IMG/VR virus record: IMGVR_UViG_3300046389_000196 | Span: 1-22,082 of that record | DNA: 22,082 nt | From: a virus | Reading direction: 5' to 3' (one strand) | In this document: in pieces, positions 22,081 through 22,082 of the stretch | Position numbering within the stretch: the stretch's first letter is position 1 | Layout of the letters: every line of letters begins with the position of its first letter | Notes under the pieces: model-generated | Database searches by the model: none | What the model saw: the letters and a program-made list of their open reading frames with translations, nothing else | Told to the model about the DNA's origin: nothing | Program-made: the position numbers and the translations under genes

Positions 22081-22082
22081 CT

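Noticed and set aside
1-22082. Insertion sequences, integrase, attachment sites, tRNA genes, CRISPR arrays, defence-island genes
   Set aside because: I looked for their usual signatures and saw none. The window is almost fully accounted for by phage late genes.

Overview
The window reads as the late (structural and lysis) half of a short-tailed, T7-like bacteriophage genome. The best clues are the virion gene set and its order: terminase large subunit, portal of the podovirus head-tail connector type, scaffold, a small major capsid protein, two tail tube/nozzle proteins, three internal virion (ejection) proteins, then fibres and lysis genes. The lysis gene at 1350-1739 looks like the three-TM holin family best known from alphaproteobacterial gene transfer agents. 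Together with the general style of the proteins this suggests a marine alphaproteobacterial host, perhaps a relative of the HMO-2011-like podoviruses. That affiliation is an inference from recalled family resemblance, not a search result.

Layout. Everything from 22082 down to 701 is on the minus strand, so transcription runs right to left. The order is: TerL (partial at the right edge), two tandem paralogous small basic proteins, portal, a small Bbp19-like protein, scaffold, a strong intrinsic terminator with a possible promoter, major capsid protein, a second hairpin, gp11-like and gp12-like tail proteins, and internal virion proteins of 153, 687 and 1232 aa. Next comes a host-recognition block: a 782-aa fibre with an S74 self-cleaving chaperone, a 207-aa fibre-associated protein, a 275-aa unknown, a 48-aa ORF and a 359-aa fibre-like protein. 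The lysis end holds a 61-aa protein, three very small membrane proteins (49, 54 and 75 aa), a PD-(D/E)XK nuclease, a holin, an M15 endolysin and a 54-aa acidic protein. On the plus strand at the left edge are a 68-aa unknown (perhaps truncated) and a second PD-(D/E)XK-type protein. That gene converges on the late operon so tightly that the two stop codons overlap.

Genes are packed with almost no spacers. At least twelve junctions are TAATG, ATGA or TGATG overlaps, which implies translational coupling along one long late operon. The only sizeable non-coding stretch (about 200 bases) lies just upstream of the capsid gene. It carries a terminator followed by a promoter-like sequence, so the capsid gene may be its own high-output transcription unit. 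The most unusual signal is at the holin/endolysin junction. The endolysin frame has no convincing start codon, and the holin ends on the dnaX-type slippery heptamer A AAA AAG next to its stop. A -1 slip would join the holin to the endolysin.
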